DNA of 8,724 nt from CAZABS01 sp964483635 (GTDB lineage Bacteria > Patescibacteriota > Minisyncoccia > Moranbacterales > UBA1568), in the NCBI GenBank assembly GCA_964483635.1, contig CAZABS010000035.1, positions 1-8,724 of the forward strand, read 5' to 3'. The notes beneath the pieces are model-generated. The model did no database searches. It had not been told where the DNA came from and saw only the letters and a program-made list of their open reading frames with translations. Below, piece after piece: positions 1-7,138 of this stretch; the first letter of the stretch is position 1, and each line of letters opens with the position of its first letter. Position numbers and translations under genes: made by a program.

Positions 1-302
1 TCAATCGTGGGAATTTTTTGAGGATTTGAAAGTGTTGAAACGGAATCATCCAATGTGTACTGTTCAATCGTTTCTGCCTCATTTGATGCTGATGAAACCC
101 CCGTCTGAGTCAGAGTATTATTTACTTGCACTGGTGGACGTGAGAATTCTTGTTGATGGTTTTGATTTGAGGGTACTGGGAGAGATCGTTCGCTCAAGGC
201 CTGCATTGGAATATGCTTCGGCTCTGAATACATGAAAAAAATGCCCAAACCCAAACTCCCAACAGCGACGATTGCGAATCCGAATACAATGAATTTCTGC
301 AT
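1..302 (-). CDS. Membrane-anchored protein of unknown function, N-terminal part (cut by left edge)
   Basis: An open frame starts at ATG 302-300 and runs 100 codons off the left edge without a stop. It begins MQKFIVFGFAIVAVGSLGLG, so residues 4-24 form one hydrophobic segment. This is either a signal anchor or an uncleaved signal peptide, as no good cleavage site follows. Residues 25-100 are polar and rich in Ser, Thr, Asn, Gln and Pro (for example SNQNHQQEF and VNNTLTQTG), which suggests an extracytoplasmic linker. The gene lies 35 bases after the second cohesin-like gene on the same strand, so it probably belongs to the same surface operon. No strong Shine-Dalgarno sequence precedes the ATG. 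A competing frame at 118-420 is rejected because it overlaps the end of the upstream gene and has an unlikely Lys/Arg-rich start. No family is recognised. Confidence 0.7.
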   Translation of the reverse strand, partial: MQKFIVFGFAIVAVGSLGLGIFFMYSEPKHIPMQALSERSLPVPSNQNHQQEFSRPPVQVNNTLTQTGVSSASNEAETIEQYTLDDSVSTLSNPQKIPTI

Positions 303-337
303 AACTTTGGAAGTATATACACGATACACTTTCTCGT

Positions 338-1477
338 CTATTTAATTTCTTCTTCGATATCGACGATTTCTTTTTCAACCGTTTTTTCAACAGCGTCAAG
401 ATCGCGTTTGAGCCAAGCAACGATGCGTTCTTCTTCTTCCGTCAATGTGCGCTTCGTTCTTGCGGCTTCAAACATTTCAAGACGAGATCGATTTTCACGT
501 AAAGATCCAAAGGCTTGATGAACCGAGGATTCTGCTTCCAGCGTTTCCTTTTTCAAACGTGTCCGAGATTGGACGAAGGCTCGCCAGACAAATCCCAGCG
601 CGACCAAGATCAGGAGTCCAAACACTCCCGTTGCAACGAGTCGACGATCAATTGATGGATGCTTCACTTCAATCGAAATTTTTTCTGATGAAGGACTTGC
701 GAGGCCACTTGATCCCCTGACTTCTGCCCACACCCGATAAATTCCTTCAACAACAGGTTTCCCATACGTAAAGACAAACCGTCCATCCGCATCGCTGGTA
801 AATTGGAAGGCTTCTTCGTTGCTCCGTCCACTTTGAACCCATACCGTAACAGGACTTTCGGGTAGGGTAAGTCCGTGAACTATGAGTTGATCGCCAGTTT
901 GTAGTTCTCGAGGATATTCAGTGAGGAGCGGGGCTTTGGGTGGACCAGCCTCAGGAAGTGGTCGCGGGTTGAGTGTATAAATGGCGCGACTGCTCCCCTG
1001 GTAAACATCGGTTCCATATCCGTCATTGGCGCGGATTGAAACTGCGGAAAATGTCAAAGTTGCTTGGCCTTTATTTTTCACGCGAAAGAGAATGCTCAAA
1101 ATCTGTCCCATGTCGCCAGAAAAACCAGGAGTTGGAACGCCAGCTGTGAAGGTGATGGTACCAAGTTCGTTTGAAAATTTCGGAGCCCCAACCCAAAGAG
1201 AAAAAACAGAATGCGTAGCCTCGACTGAAATAACTTCGAGAAGGTCATTGGGAAATCGAACGACCATGTCAACATTATTGACAGCAACACCCTCGGTATC
1301 AACGAGGACATCAACAGGAATTTCTCGGTCAACGAATTCGCCAGATGCGGGACCAAAATACGCCGTTGCTCCTTGGGCAACCGGAGGGATACTTATTCCA
1401 AACAAAAAAATAAAGACGAGAGCGAGGATTTTATGTTTGGCGTTTTTTGTGTTTGCGCACGTAGCGAAATAATCCAT
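338..1477 (-). CDS. Cohesin-like domain protein with membrane anchor and cytoplasmic coiled coil
   Basis: This 379-residue protein is probably a surface anchor that binds a dockerin partner. Residues 1-36 are a signal peptide (hydrophobic core ILALVFIFLFGISI, cleavage after VAQG). Residues 37 to about 168 look like a cohesin domain: VDVLVDTEGVAVNNVDMVV, RFPNDLLEV and a late GQILSILFRV strand match the usual beta-sandwich pattern. Residues 180-272 form a second beta-rich, Ig-like domain. Residues 281-303 are a transmembrane helix. Residues 304-379 are highly charged (TLTEEEERIVAWLKRDLDAVEK) and probably a cytoplasmic coiled coil. The start at 1477 lies inside the upstream cohesin gene, giving a 47-base overlap and implying translational coupling. 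No other Met occurs before the hydrophobic core, so the overlap is probably real. The gene ends in TAG. The cohesin call is from motif recognition, and binding specificity cannot be read from the sequence. Confidence 0.8.
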   Translation of the reverse strand: MDYFATCANTKNAKHKILALVFIFLFGISIPPVAQGATAYFGPASGEFVDREIPVDVLVDTEGVAVNNVDMVVRFPNDLLEVISVEATHSVFSLWVGAPKFSNELGTITFTAGVPTPGFSGDMGQILSILFRVKNKGQATLTFSAVSIRANDGYGTDVYQGSSRAIYTLNPRPLPEAGPPKAPLLTEYPRELQTGDQLIVHGLTLPESPVTVWVQSGRSNEEAFQFTSDADGRFVFTYGKPVVEGIYRVWAEVRGSSGLASPSSEKISIEVKHPSIDRRLVATGVFGLLILVALGFVWRAFVQSRTRLKKETLEAESSVHQAFGSLRENRSRLEMFEAARTKRTLTEEEERIVAWLKRDLDAVEKTVEKEIVDIEEEIK

Positions 1478-2330
1478 ATATGAAAACAGCGGTTACCAAA
1501 CCAAGCGTTGCCCATATCCAAAGACGAGCAGTGGCTGTTTGAGGTGTGAGGAGAACTTCGCTTTTATTTCCAGCCTTATCGTAAGCGAGTACTCGTATTT
1601 TCGATGATTCGTCTTGGTCTTGCAAGACATATGTATTACCACTTCGTATCGCAGGAAGATTTCCTTCGGCTACTTCGAAATGGTCAATCCCTGATTCATC
1701 ATCAACGGCCGAAATTGAAAGAAATTTTTTCCCCTCAAAAGCGAACTGATCTTGTCCAATAACCACCTCAAGATTTTGTGGCGGCGCTATATCTTTTGAG
1801 ATGATTTCAAGCCATTGGTTTTTTTCTGTCCCACGAGGACCTATTGTGAGTGTAAAGGATTTTCCGTCAACTGGAAAAGCAGTTGCTTTCCCATCATTCT
1901 CAAATGCTCGAAAGTTTTCTGGAGTAAACACCACTTTCCCCTCTTTTTGAGCCTCGACTACCATTTTAAATATGAGAGCTGTTTCGTCATTCACGCCACC
2001 TGGTCGACCACCAATGAATGAGATGAGCTGGGCATCATCCAGAGAGGGAGTTTTGAGCCAGTTTGGGAAGGCAGAATCAGCAAGCGTAAAATCTTTTAAC
2101 AAAATTGCTGATTGAGGATCTTGCAATTGAACGCTCCCCTGTACTGTATTGGGTGCTTTTCCATCAGTATCCAGGGCGATACTCACGAGAATGGTGTCCC
2201 CGACACCAATCGTTGCGTAATCCGCCAGAATCGAAACCGTGGCCGCCCGGACAGCTGAAGGGATTCCGATACTCAAAATGACTCCGAAAGTGAACAACCA
2301 GGAAATCTCATTAAGTCTTTTGGAATACAT
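1431..2330 (-). CDS. Cohesin-like domain protein with C-terminal membrane anchor
   Basis: This 299-residue surface protein is probably a docking receptor for the dockerin protein encoded just upstream. Residues 1-29 are a signal peptide ending SAVRA. It carries SKR near its N-terminus, a weak KR variant of a twin-arginine motif, but Sec export is more likely. Residues 30-164 look like a cohesin-type beta-sandwich (IGVGDTILVSIALDTDG, then ALIFKMVVEAQKEGKVVFT). Residues 178-263 resemble an Ig/fibronectin-like domain with ISAVDDESGIDHFEV and RVLAYDKAGNKSEV, as in many bacterial surface proteins. Residues 270-290 are a transmembrane helix followed by a basic tail (RKHKKRQT), placing the C-terminus inside. 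Only three bases separate its ATG from the stop of the stalk gene, so the two are very likely cotranslated. It differs from its downstream paralogue by lacking a cytoplasmic coiled coil. Confidence 0.8.
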   Translation of the reverse strand: MYSKRLNEISWLFTFGVILSIGIPSAVRAATVSILADYATIGVGDTILVSIALDTDGKAPNTVQGSVQLQDPQSAILLKDFTLADSAFPNWLKTPSLDDAQLISFIGGRPGGVNDETALIFKMVVEAQKEGKVVFTPENFRAFENDGKATAFPVDGKSFTLTIGPRGTEKNQWLEIISKDIAPPQNLEVVIGQDQFAFEGKKFLSISAVDDESGIDHFEVAEGNLPAIRSGNTYVLQDQDESSKIRVLAYDKAGNKSEVLLTPQTATARLWIWATLGLVTAVFIYGLFRYVRKHKKRQT

Positions 2331-2333
2331 AGG

Positions 2334-5300
2334 TTATTTATTCGTCCCCCACTCGTACATTAAGATTGAAAAATCTGCGGAATCGACATTTTTGTCTGAG
2401 GTAATATCGACACACTGGTTACGGAATGGCCAACCAGTTCGCCAGAACGAAAGGAGGATGGAGAAGTCAACTGAATTAACACTCGTATCAAAGTTGAAGT
2501 CAGCTCCACTACATGATCCGCTTCCAACTTGGTTTTGCGGAGATGTCGACGAGTTTTTTTCATCAGAATCACCATCGGAATCTTCTCCCCCAGAGCTTGA
2601 TGAATCCACAGCATCACCGGTGGCAGTGAAGACTCGGCTCGCGCCAGAACTTTGAGCGCCATAGAATACAAGTAGCTTGAAATAATAGGTACCAGGATTC
2701 GAAACGGTTGCCGTAAGGTTTGTATTCCAGTCTTCACCAACATTAATGTACTTAGCAGCGGTCGCATAGTAAATGTCATCGGTACCATCACAGAGATCAC
2801 TTGCATTTTGAACTACGCACCAGCGGTACTGATACTCATAACCGGTAAGTCCTTCATTCGTAATGGTAACATTGGCACTAATTGTTGGAACAGTGGTATC
2901 AGGAATAGAGTTAATAATAACCTGCGCTGGTGAACCCGCGACTTCCCAATAATCATTGGTTTGGATAGTTTTGCCTGAATCCACTTGTGTCGAAACAACT
3001 GACTCCCATAAACCTTGAGATGCAGCACCTGGAACTGAGTAAGAATATTCGTAAACTCCAGCACTGAGATTGGTCATAGGAACACTCGAGACCACGAGAT
3101 TTCGATCAGCATCATACAGCGAAATTTGGGGAGCAACGAGAGAGTTGGTGGGAACTGATTGATAGTTTTCGAGAAATACCTTGGCTCGATATGTCTTTCC
3201 TGTGAGTGAGCGATCAACATCGGACATGCTGACTGTCCAGCCAGCTTCTTGGGCTGCTTTTACGGAGGTAACATCCGTCCAGGCAATGGTATCCGTCTTG
3301 GTTTTGATACCCGTGACATCAGTCCAGAGGATTGTGTCTGTTTTCGTTTTGATAGCAGTAACGTCCAACCAATTGATCGTATCAGTTTTGGCTTTGATCA
3401 ATCCCTCTGAAGTCACTATGCTCGTGACGTCGCTCCAATTCACCGTATCCGTCTTGGTTTTGATAGCGGCGATGTTTCCAGTTCCGACTTCGGTGATGAG
3501 GGTGGCTACATTGTTTTTGATGGTCGTCACGTCGGTCCAGTCAATCGTATCGGTCTTGGTCTTAACACCGGTTACATCCGCCCAGCTGATGGTGTCAGTT
3601 TTCGTCTTGATAGCAGCTACATTCGTCCAATCAATCGTATCTGTTTTGTTTTTGATAGCGGTGGCTGAAGTGACGAGACCGCTCACATCCGCCCAACTGA
3701 TGGTATCCGTTTTGGTTTTGATAGCTGAAATATTCCCGGTCCCTACCTCAGAAAGAATAATGCCAACATTGCTCGTGAGGGTCGAAAGGTCACCCCAATT
3801 GATAGTATCGGTTTTCAACTTGATCCCGGTGACATCCGCCCAATTGATGGTATCGGTTTTCAACTTGATCCCGGTCACATCTGACCAACTAATCGTATCG
3901 GTTTTTGTCTTGATTCCGGTCACATTCGTCCAGTCAATCGTATCAGTTTTGGTCTGAATTGCGCCCGTAGCGGTAACAATACCGGTAATATCAACCCAAT
4001 CTATGGTGTCAGTTTGCGTTTTGATCGCTGCAATATTACCGGTTCCCACCTCCGTAATCAGCGTGGCAACATTGGTACGAATCGTTGAAATATCAGTCCA
4101 ATTGATGGTATCGGTTTTGGTTTTGATGCCCGTAACATCTGCCCAGCTTATCGTATCGGTTTTGGTTTTGATGCCCGTAACATCTGCCCAGCTTATCGTA
4201 TCGGTCTTTGCCTGAATGACGCCCGCTGAAGTAATGATACCGGTGATATCATTCCAATCGATCGTATCGGTAGCGGTTTTAATGGCAGCAATGTTTCCCG
4301 TTCCAACTTCGCTGATAAGAGCGGCAAGATTTACTCCCAAAGAAGTAATATCTGCCCAAACAATCGTATCGGTTTTTGCCTTAACACCGGTTACATCGGC
4401 CCAGCTAATGGTATCTGTTTTTGTCTTGATAGCGGCTACATCACTCCAGTTTATAGTATCGGTTTTTGCCTTGATGAGTCCGTTTGAAGTGACAATTCCC
4501 GTCACATCTGCCCAGCTTATCGTATCAGTCTTCGTCTTGATGGCAGCAATGTTTCCCGTTCCAATTTCGGTGACAAGACCTGCCACGGTCGTTTGGAGTG
4601 CCCCCACATCGCTCCAGTCGATAGTATCCGTCACGGCCTTGATACCCGTGACATCAGTCCAGAGGATTGTGTCTGTTTTCGTTTTGATAGCAGTAACGTC
4701 CAACCAATTGATCGTATCAGTTTTGGCTTTGATCAATCCCTCTGAAGTCACTATGCTCGTGACGTCGCTCCAATTCACCGTATCCGTCTTGGTTTTGATA
4801 GCGGCGATGTTTCCGGATCCAATTTCCGAAAGGAGAGTACTCATGCCCGTCTCAAGGGTTGCAAGGCCACTTAAATCAAGCGTGTCTGTTACGGCTTTGA
4901 TCCCGGTGACATCCGCCCAATTGATGGTATCCGTCTTGGTTTTGATACCCGTGACATTGGTCCAGTCGATCGTATCCGTCTTGGCCTTGATAAGACCTTC
5001 CGAGGTAATGATACCGGTAATATCTGACCAAACAATACTATCCGTCTTGGTTTTGATAGCAGCGATGTTTCCAGTTCCGACTTCGGTGATGAGGGTGGCT
5101 ACATTGTTTTTGATGGTCGTCACGTCGGTCCAGTCAATCGTATCGGTCTTGGTCTTGATTCCCGTGACATTGGTCCAGTCAATCGTATCGGTTTTGGTCT
5201 TGATTCCGGTTACATCGGCCCAGCTAATGGTATCTGTTTTTGCTTGAATATTTCCTGTTGCAGTGACGATTCCAGTAATATCACCCCAGCTGATGGTATC

Positions 5301-6218
5301 CGTCTTTGTTTTAATCGCCGAAATATTCCCAGAACCGATCTCTGAAAGAAGCGTGGTGATATTGGCCCAGCTAATCGTGTCAGTCTTGGCTTTGATGTCT
5401 GTCACATCCGCCCAACTGATGGTATCCGTTTTGGTTTTGATTCCCGTGACATTCGTCCAGTCTATCGTGTCGGTTTTTAGCTTGATCGCACCCGTTGCGG
5501 TCACTATACCCGTGATGTCATTCCAATCTATGGTATCCGTCTTGGTTTTGATGGCAGCAATATTCCCACTTCCGACTTCTGAGATGAGCGTGGCAACATT
5601 AGTTTTGATAGTTGTCACGTCAGATTGGAGATTCGTTGCCTGAGTCTCTGAGGCTACTTGGGTCACAAGAAAGCTCGAGCTGACTCCAGCAATATATTCA
5701 CCCGCACCGATTTGGCGTGAAGTCAGGGTTCGTGAAGCGCTCGACCAAACGGATGTAGAAATATCCGAAACAAGCGAACCAAAAGACGTCAAAGTTCTGG
5801 TCGGAGAACTCCAAACTGAGTTCGCAATTGAAGTGGTTGATACGCCCGTGTACCCAACACTAAATGTCTTATCGAGAATAGAGAGATCCGATCCAGCAGT
5901 CCCGCACTCCATCGTGGCAGGCCAAATACCCTCAGTACTCGTTGGCGTAAATTCTTTAAAGTGACGACCATTTGTCACATCCTTATCCATGGTAGATCCC
6001 CCCGGAATGGTAAATGGGGTTCCATCTGGTTCATATACCGACAGAGTACAGTCGCCCGTATAGGGAGTGAAATCGTCGTTTGAAACAAATTCACTCACCG
6101 TAACCGCATCACCTGGAGCAAATTTTTCGTACGCAGCCAAAACAACATCAAATGACGGGAGCGCTCCAACAAGAGCGACCACCAGACTCCTCCAGAGAAT
6201 ATTCCTCACAGAAACCAT
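2334..6218 (-). CDS. Giant secreted repeat (stalk-like) protein with C-terminal dockerin
   Basis: This 1294-residue protein is probably an extracellular fibre. Residues 1-28 are a Sec signal peptide (SLVVALVGAL core, cleavage near VVLA). Residues 30-125 form a beta-rich domain. Two copies of SVWSSxxRTLTS lie at residues 134-145 and 156-167. Residues 204-985 are tandem repeats built from a 15-residue unit, consensus IKxKTDTIxWxDVTG, in nine super-repeats. Residues 986 to about 1200 are two further beta-sandwich-like regions, followed by a Ser/Asp-rich linker at about 1202-1232. Residues 1233-1294 are a dockerin: two Ca-binding loops, DFNFDTSVNSVDF (from D1240) and DITSDKNVDSADF (from D1271), each followed by SIL. 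C1236 and C1269 could form a disulfide. Known dockerins bind cohesins, and two cohesin-like genes follow directly. The repeat shape (right-handed coiled coil or beta structure) is inferred, and the binding target of the N-terminus is unknown. Confidence 0.85.
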   Translation of the reverse strand: MVSVRNILWRSLVVALVGALPSFDVVLAAYEKFAPGDAVTVSEFVSNDDFTPYTGDCTLSVYEPDGTPFTIPGGSTMDKDVTNGRHFKEFTPTSTEGIWPATMECGTAGSDLSILDKTFSVGYTGVSTTSIANSVWSSPTRTLTSFGSLVSDISTSVWSSASRTLTSRQIGAGEYIAGVSSSFLVTQVASETQATNLQSDVTTIKTNVATLISEVGSGNIAAIKTKTDTIDWNDITGIVTATGAIKLKTDTIDWTNVTGIKTKTDTISWADVTDIKAKTDTISWANITTLLSEIGSGNISAIKTKTDTISWGDITGIVTATGNIQAKTDTISWADVTGIKTKTDTIDWTNVTGIKTKTDTIDWTDVTTIKNNVATLITEVGTGNIAAIKTKTDSIVWSDITGIITSEGLIKAKTDTIDWTNVTGIKTKTDTINWADVTGIKAVTDTLDLSGLATLETGMSTLLSEIGSGNIAAIKTKTDTVNWSDVTSIVTSEGLIKAKTDTINWLDVTAIKTKTDTILWTDVTGIKAVTDTIDWSDVGALQTTVAGLVTEIGTGNIAAIKTKTDTISWADVTGIVTSNGLIKAKTDTINWSDVAAIKTKTDTISWADVTGVKAKTDTIVWADITSLGVNLAALISEVGTGNIAAIKTATDTIDWNDITGIITSAGVIQAKTDTISWADVTGIKTKTDTISWADVTGIKTKTDTINWTDISTIRTNVATLITEVGTGNIAAIKTQTDTIDWVDITGIVTATGAIQTKTDTIDWTNVTGIKTKTDTISWSDVTGIKLKTDTINWADVTGIKLKTDTINWGDLSTLTSNVGIILSEVGTGNISAIKTKTDTISWADVSGLVTSATAIKNKTDTIDWTNVAAIKTKTDTISWADVTGVKTKTDTIDWTDVTTIKNNVATLITEVGTGNIAAIKTKTDTVNWSDVTSIVTSEGLIKAKTDTINWLDVTAIKTKTDTILWTDVTGIKTKTDTIAWTDVTSVKAAQEAGWTVSMSDVDRSLTGKTYRAKVFLENYQSVPTNSLVAPQISLYDADRNLVVSSVPMTNLSAGVYEYSYSVPGAASQGLWESVVSTQVDSGKTIQTNDYWEVAGSPAQVIINSIPDTTVPTISANVTITNEGLTGYEYQYRWCVVQNASDLCDGTDDIYYATAAKYINVGEDWNTNLTATVSNPGTYYFKLLVFYGAQSSGASRVFTATGDAVDSSSSGGEDSDGDSDEKNSSTSPQNQVGSGSCSGADFNFDTSVNSVDFSILLSFWRTGWPFRNQCVDITSDKNVDSADFSILMYEWGTNK
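3304..3479. repeat. 176-bp perfect direct repeat, copy 1
   Basis: This block is identical base for base to 4639-4814, 1335 bp away. It lies in super-repeat 9 and its twin in super-repeat 4. Most other units differ at many silent sites, so this identity points to recent duplication or gene conversion. Confidence 0.95.
3469..3563. repeat. 95-bp perfect direct repeat, copy 1
   Basis: This stretch is identical to 5062-5156. It covers the spacer between super-repeats 8 and 9 and overlaps the 176-bp repeat by 11 bases (3469-3479), so super-repeat 9 looks like a mosaic of super-repeats 3 and 4. Confidence 0.93.
4108..4197. repeat. Perfect 45-bp tandem duplication inside the array
   Basis: Two back-to-back identical 45-bp units (4108-4152 and 4153-4197) are followed by the first 8 bases of a third. 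They encode two identical TKTDTISWADVTGIK-type units in super-repeat 7. Identity at silent sites suggests the newest expansion in the array, by slippage or unequal crossover. Confidence 0.93.
4639..4814. repeat. 176-bp perfect direct repeat, copy 2
   Basis: This is the twin of 3304-3479. The match stops sharply on both sides: the next base is g here at 4815 but a at 3480. Confidence 0.95.
5062..5156. repeat. 95-bp perfect direct repeat, copy 2
   Basis: This is the twin of 3469-3563, offset by 1593 bp. It encodes the junction of super-repeats 2 and 3, including the spacer segment VATLITEVGTGNIAA. Confidence 0.93.
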
Positions 6219-6229
6219 GTCAATACCGC

Positions 6230-6346
6230 TTAGGATTGATTATTTTCATTTTTCTTTTTCGAGCGGTTCAAGTATACGGAAACTACAAAGAGAAACAGCA
6301 CCACTCCGACGAGAACGAGCACCTCTTTTATACCGAGCCCAAACAT
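6230..6346 (-). CDS. TatA/E-like minimal membrane peptide (38 aa)
   Basis: A small frame starts at ATG 6346 and stops with TAA at 6230-6232, filling the gap between tatC and the stalk gene. Its start, MFGLGIKEVLVLVGVVLF, closely resembles the N-terminus of TatA/TatE proteins (MFGLG, then a polar or acidic residue, then one short hydrophobic helix). TatA proteins form the translocation pore element recruited by TatC. Residues 8-26 are the membrane helix and residues 28-38 (NRSKKKNENNQS region) a short basic tail. It is odd for the family: the usual FG hinge is FV here, and the amphipathic helix that normally follows is missing, where TatA is usually over 50 residues. It could be a reduced TatA, a decayed copy or a chance membrane peptide. 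Its position 20 bases after tatC supports the first. No clear Shine-Dalgarno sequence is visible. Confidence 0.6.
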   Translation of the reverse strand: MFGLGIKEVLVLVGVVLFLFVVSVYLNRSKKKNENNQS

Positions 6347-6366
6347 AGGATTAGGTGTTAATGAAA

Positions 6367-7116
6367 TTATGAAGCTTCTAAAGAAAATTGGTGACGCTGC
6401 TGTCGTTGTTCAACCACTGAATTGATTCGAATAGTAATTTCGTAAATCACCAGCAGTGGAAGAACCATAATGAGAAGCGAAAGGCCATCGGTTGGCGGGA
6501 GAAAGGCAGTAGAGAGGAACATAATAGCAATAGCGTGTCGCCGTTTTTCCCTAAGAAATGTCGAAGAGATGAGCCCCATTTTTGTTAGAAATGTCAAAAT
6601 GAGTGGGAACTGAAACAACATCCCAAGGAGCGCAGAGGTGAGAATAATCTGCATGAGAAATTTTCCCACATCCCAGAAATTTTTTATTCCTAGACCAATA
6701 TTATAGGTAGCAATGGAATCGAGTGTAAAAGATAGGATGACAAAACAATAGATAAAACCGCCGAGAAAAAGTGCAAAACTCAGCGGAAGCAACACGAAAA
6801 AGAATTTTTTTTCACTTGCATTCAGACCGTCTTTGAGAAAGCTGTAGAGATGATAAATAAATAGTGGTGTTGAAAGGATAAGTCCCGTATACAAACCAAC
6901 ACTCATCGCTAAGTCAAGAAATTGAAACGGGGAAGTGATTACCACATCAGCATTCTCCAATTTAAAAGTGTGAATAATCCATTTCAGAATAAAGCCGGAG
7001 TTTAAAAGTCCCACTAAAAAAAAGAAAATAAAAAAAAGCACCACTTTGTAGAGTCGTCGTCGAATATCCTCAAGATAAGGATAATATCGTGGGAGTTTTT
7101 TAACTAATCCTTCCAT
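6367..7116 (-). CDS. tatC: Sec-independent protein translocase TatC
   Basis: TatC is the membrane receptor of the twin-arginine pathway, binding the signal peptides of folded proteins. The 249 residues match the usual length and six-helix layout, with hydrophobic segments at about 24-44, 66-90, 104-128, 152-176, 194-209 and 213-231. Family landmarks are all present: YLEDIRRRL at 14-22 (usual HLxELRxRL), SPF at 62-64 (as in E. coli SPFF), PLFIYHLYSFL then SEKK with E102, LFQFP at 167-171 (usual FExP), KRRH at 191-194, LPPTDG at 206-211 (usual TPPD) and PLLVIYE at 220-226. Two signal-binding positions differ from E. coli: E15 is replaced by D17, and E170 by Q169. The start at 7116 is the only one that keeps the conserved N-terminal motif intact. 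The gene begins 22 bases after the lysozyme-like gene and is followed by the TatA-like peptide. Confidence 0.93.
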   Translation of the reverse strand: MEGLVKKLPRYYPYLEDIRRRLYKVVLFFIFFFLVGLLNSGFILKWIIHTFKLENADVVITSPFQFLDLAMSVGLYTGLILSTPLFIYHLYSFLKDGLNASEKKFFFVLLPLSFALFLGGFIYCFVILSFTLDSIATYNIGLGIKNFWDVGKFLMQIILTSALLGMLFQFPLILTFLTKMGLISSTFLREKRRHAIAIMFLSTAFLPPTDGLSLLIMVLPLLVIYEITIRINSVVEQRQQRHQFSLEAS

Positions 7117-7138
7117 ATCTGAGGGTTGTTCTGGAAAT

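Larger units (their letters stand above)
3264..5609. repeat. Hierarchical 45-bp coding repeat array (nine super-repeats)
   Basis: The array encodes residues 204-985 of the stalk protein. The small unit is 45 bp (15 residues), with 37 copies by hand count. They are arranged in nine super-repeats, normally a 19-residue spacer (consensus VATLITEVGTGNIAA at its end), one unit, a 7-residue insert like IVTATGA, then three units, making 86 residues or 258 bp. Super-repeat 2 (residues 290-368) has a spacer shortened by 7 residues. Super-repeat 7 (residues 713-813) has one extra unit. One unit in super-repeat 3 (TLDLSGLAT) has lost the otherwise constant Trp. Every length change keeps the frame. Confidence 0.93.

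Noticed and set aside
303..337. Terminator between the second cohesin gene and the left-edge gene
   Set aside because: No GC-rich hairpin followed by a T run is visible in these 35 bases.
118..420. Minus-strand frame of 100 codons at the left end
   Set aside because: It overlaps the end of the second cohesin-like gene and competes with the frame from 302, which has a convincing membrane segment.
1431..1477. The cohesin gene overlap taken as a frameshift fusing both genes
   Set aside because: The first protein ends naturally after a membrane helix and basic tail, and the second has its own signal peptide, so these are two genes.
3264..5609. CRISPR-like array of regular repeats
   Set aside because: Units are contiguous without unique spacers, vary between copies, keep frame and encode protein.
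3181..5643. Long plus-strand ORFs (3181-3957, 4216-5247, 5263-5643) rich in VSVLVLIPVTS
   Set aside because: They are antisense shadows of the 45-bp coding repeats. Any stop-free frame in one unit stays open through the array, and the proteins are implausible hydrophobic repeats.
6131..6218. Stalk protein as a Tat substrate because of the adjacent tatC
   Set aside because: Its signal peptide has no twin arginine (VRNILWRSL), so Sec export is more likely.
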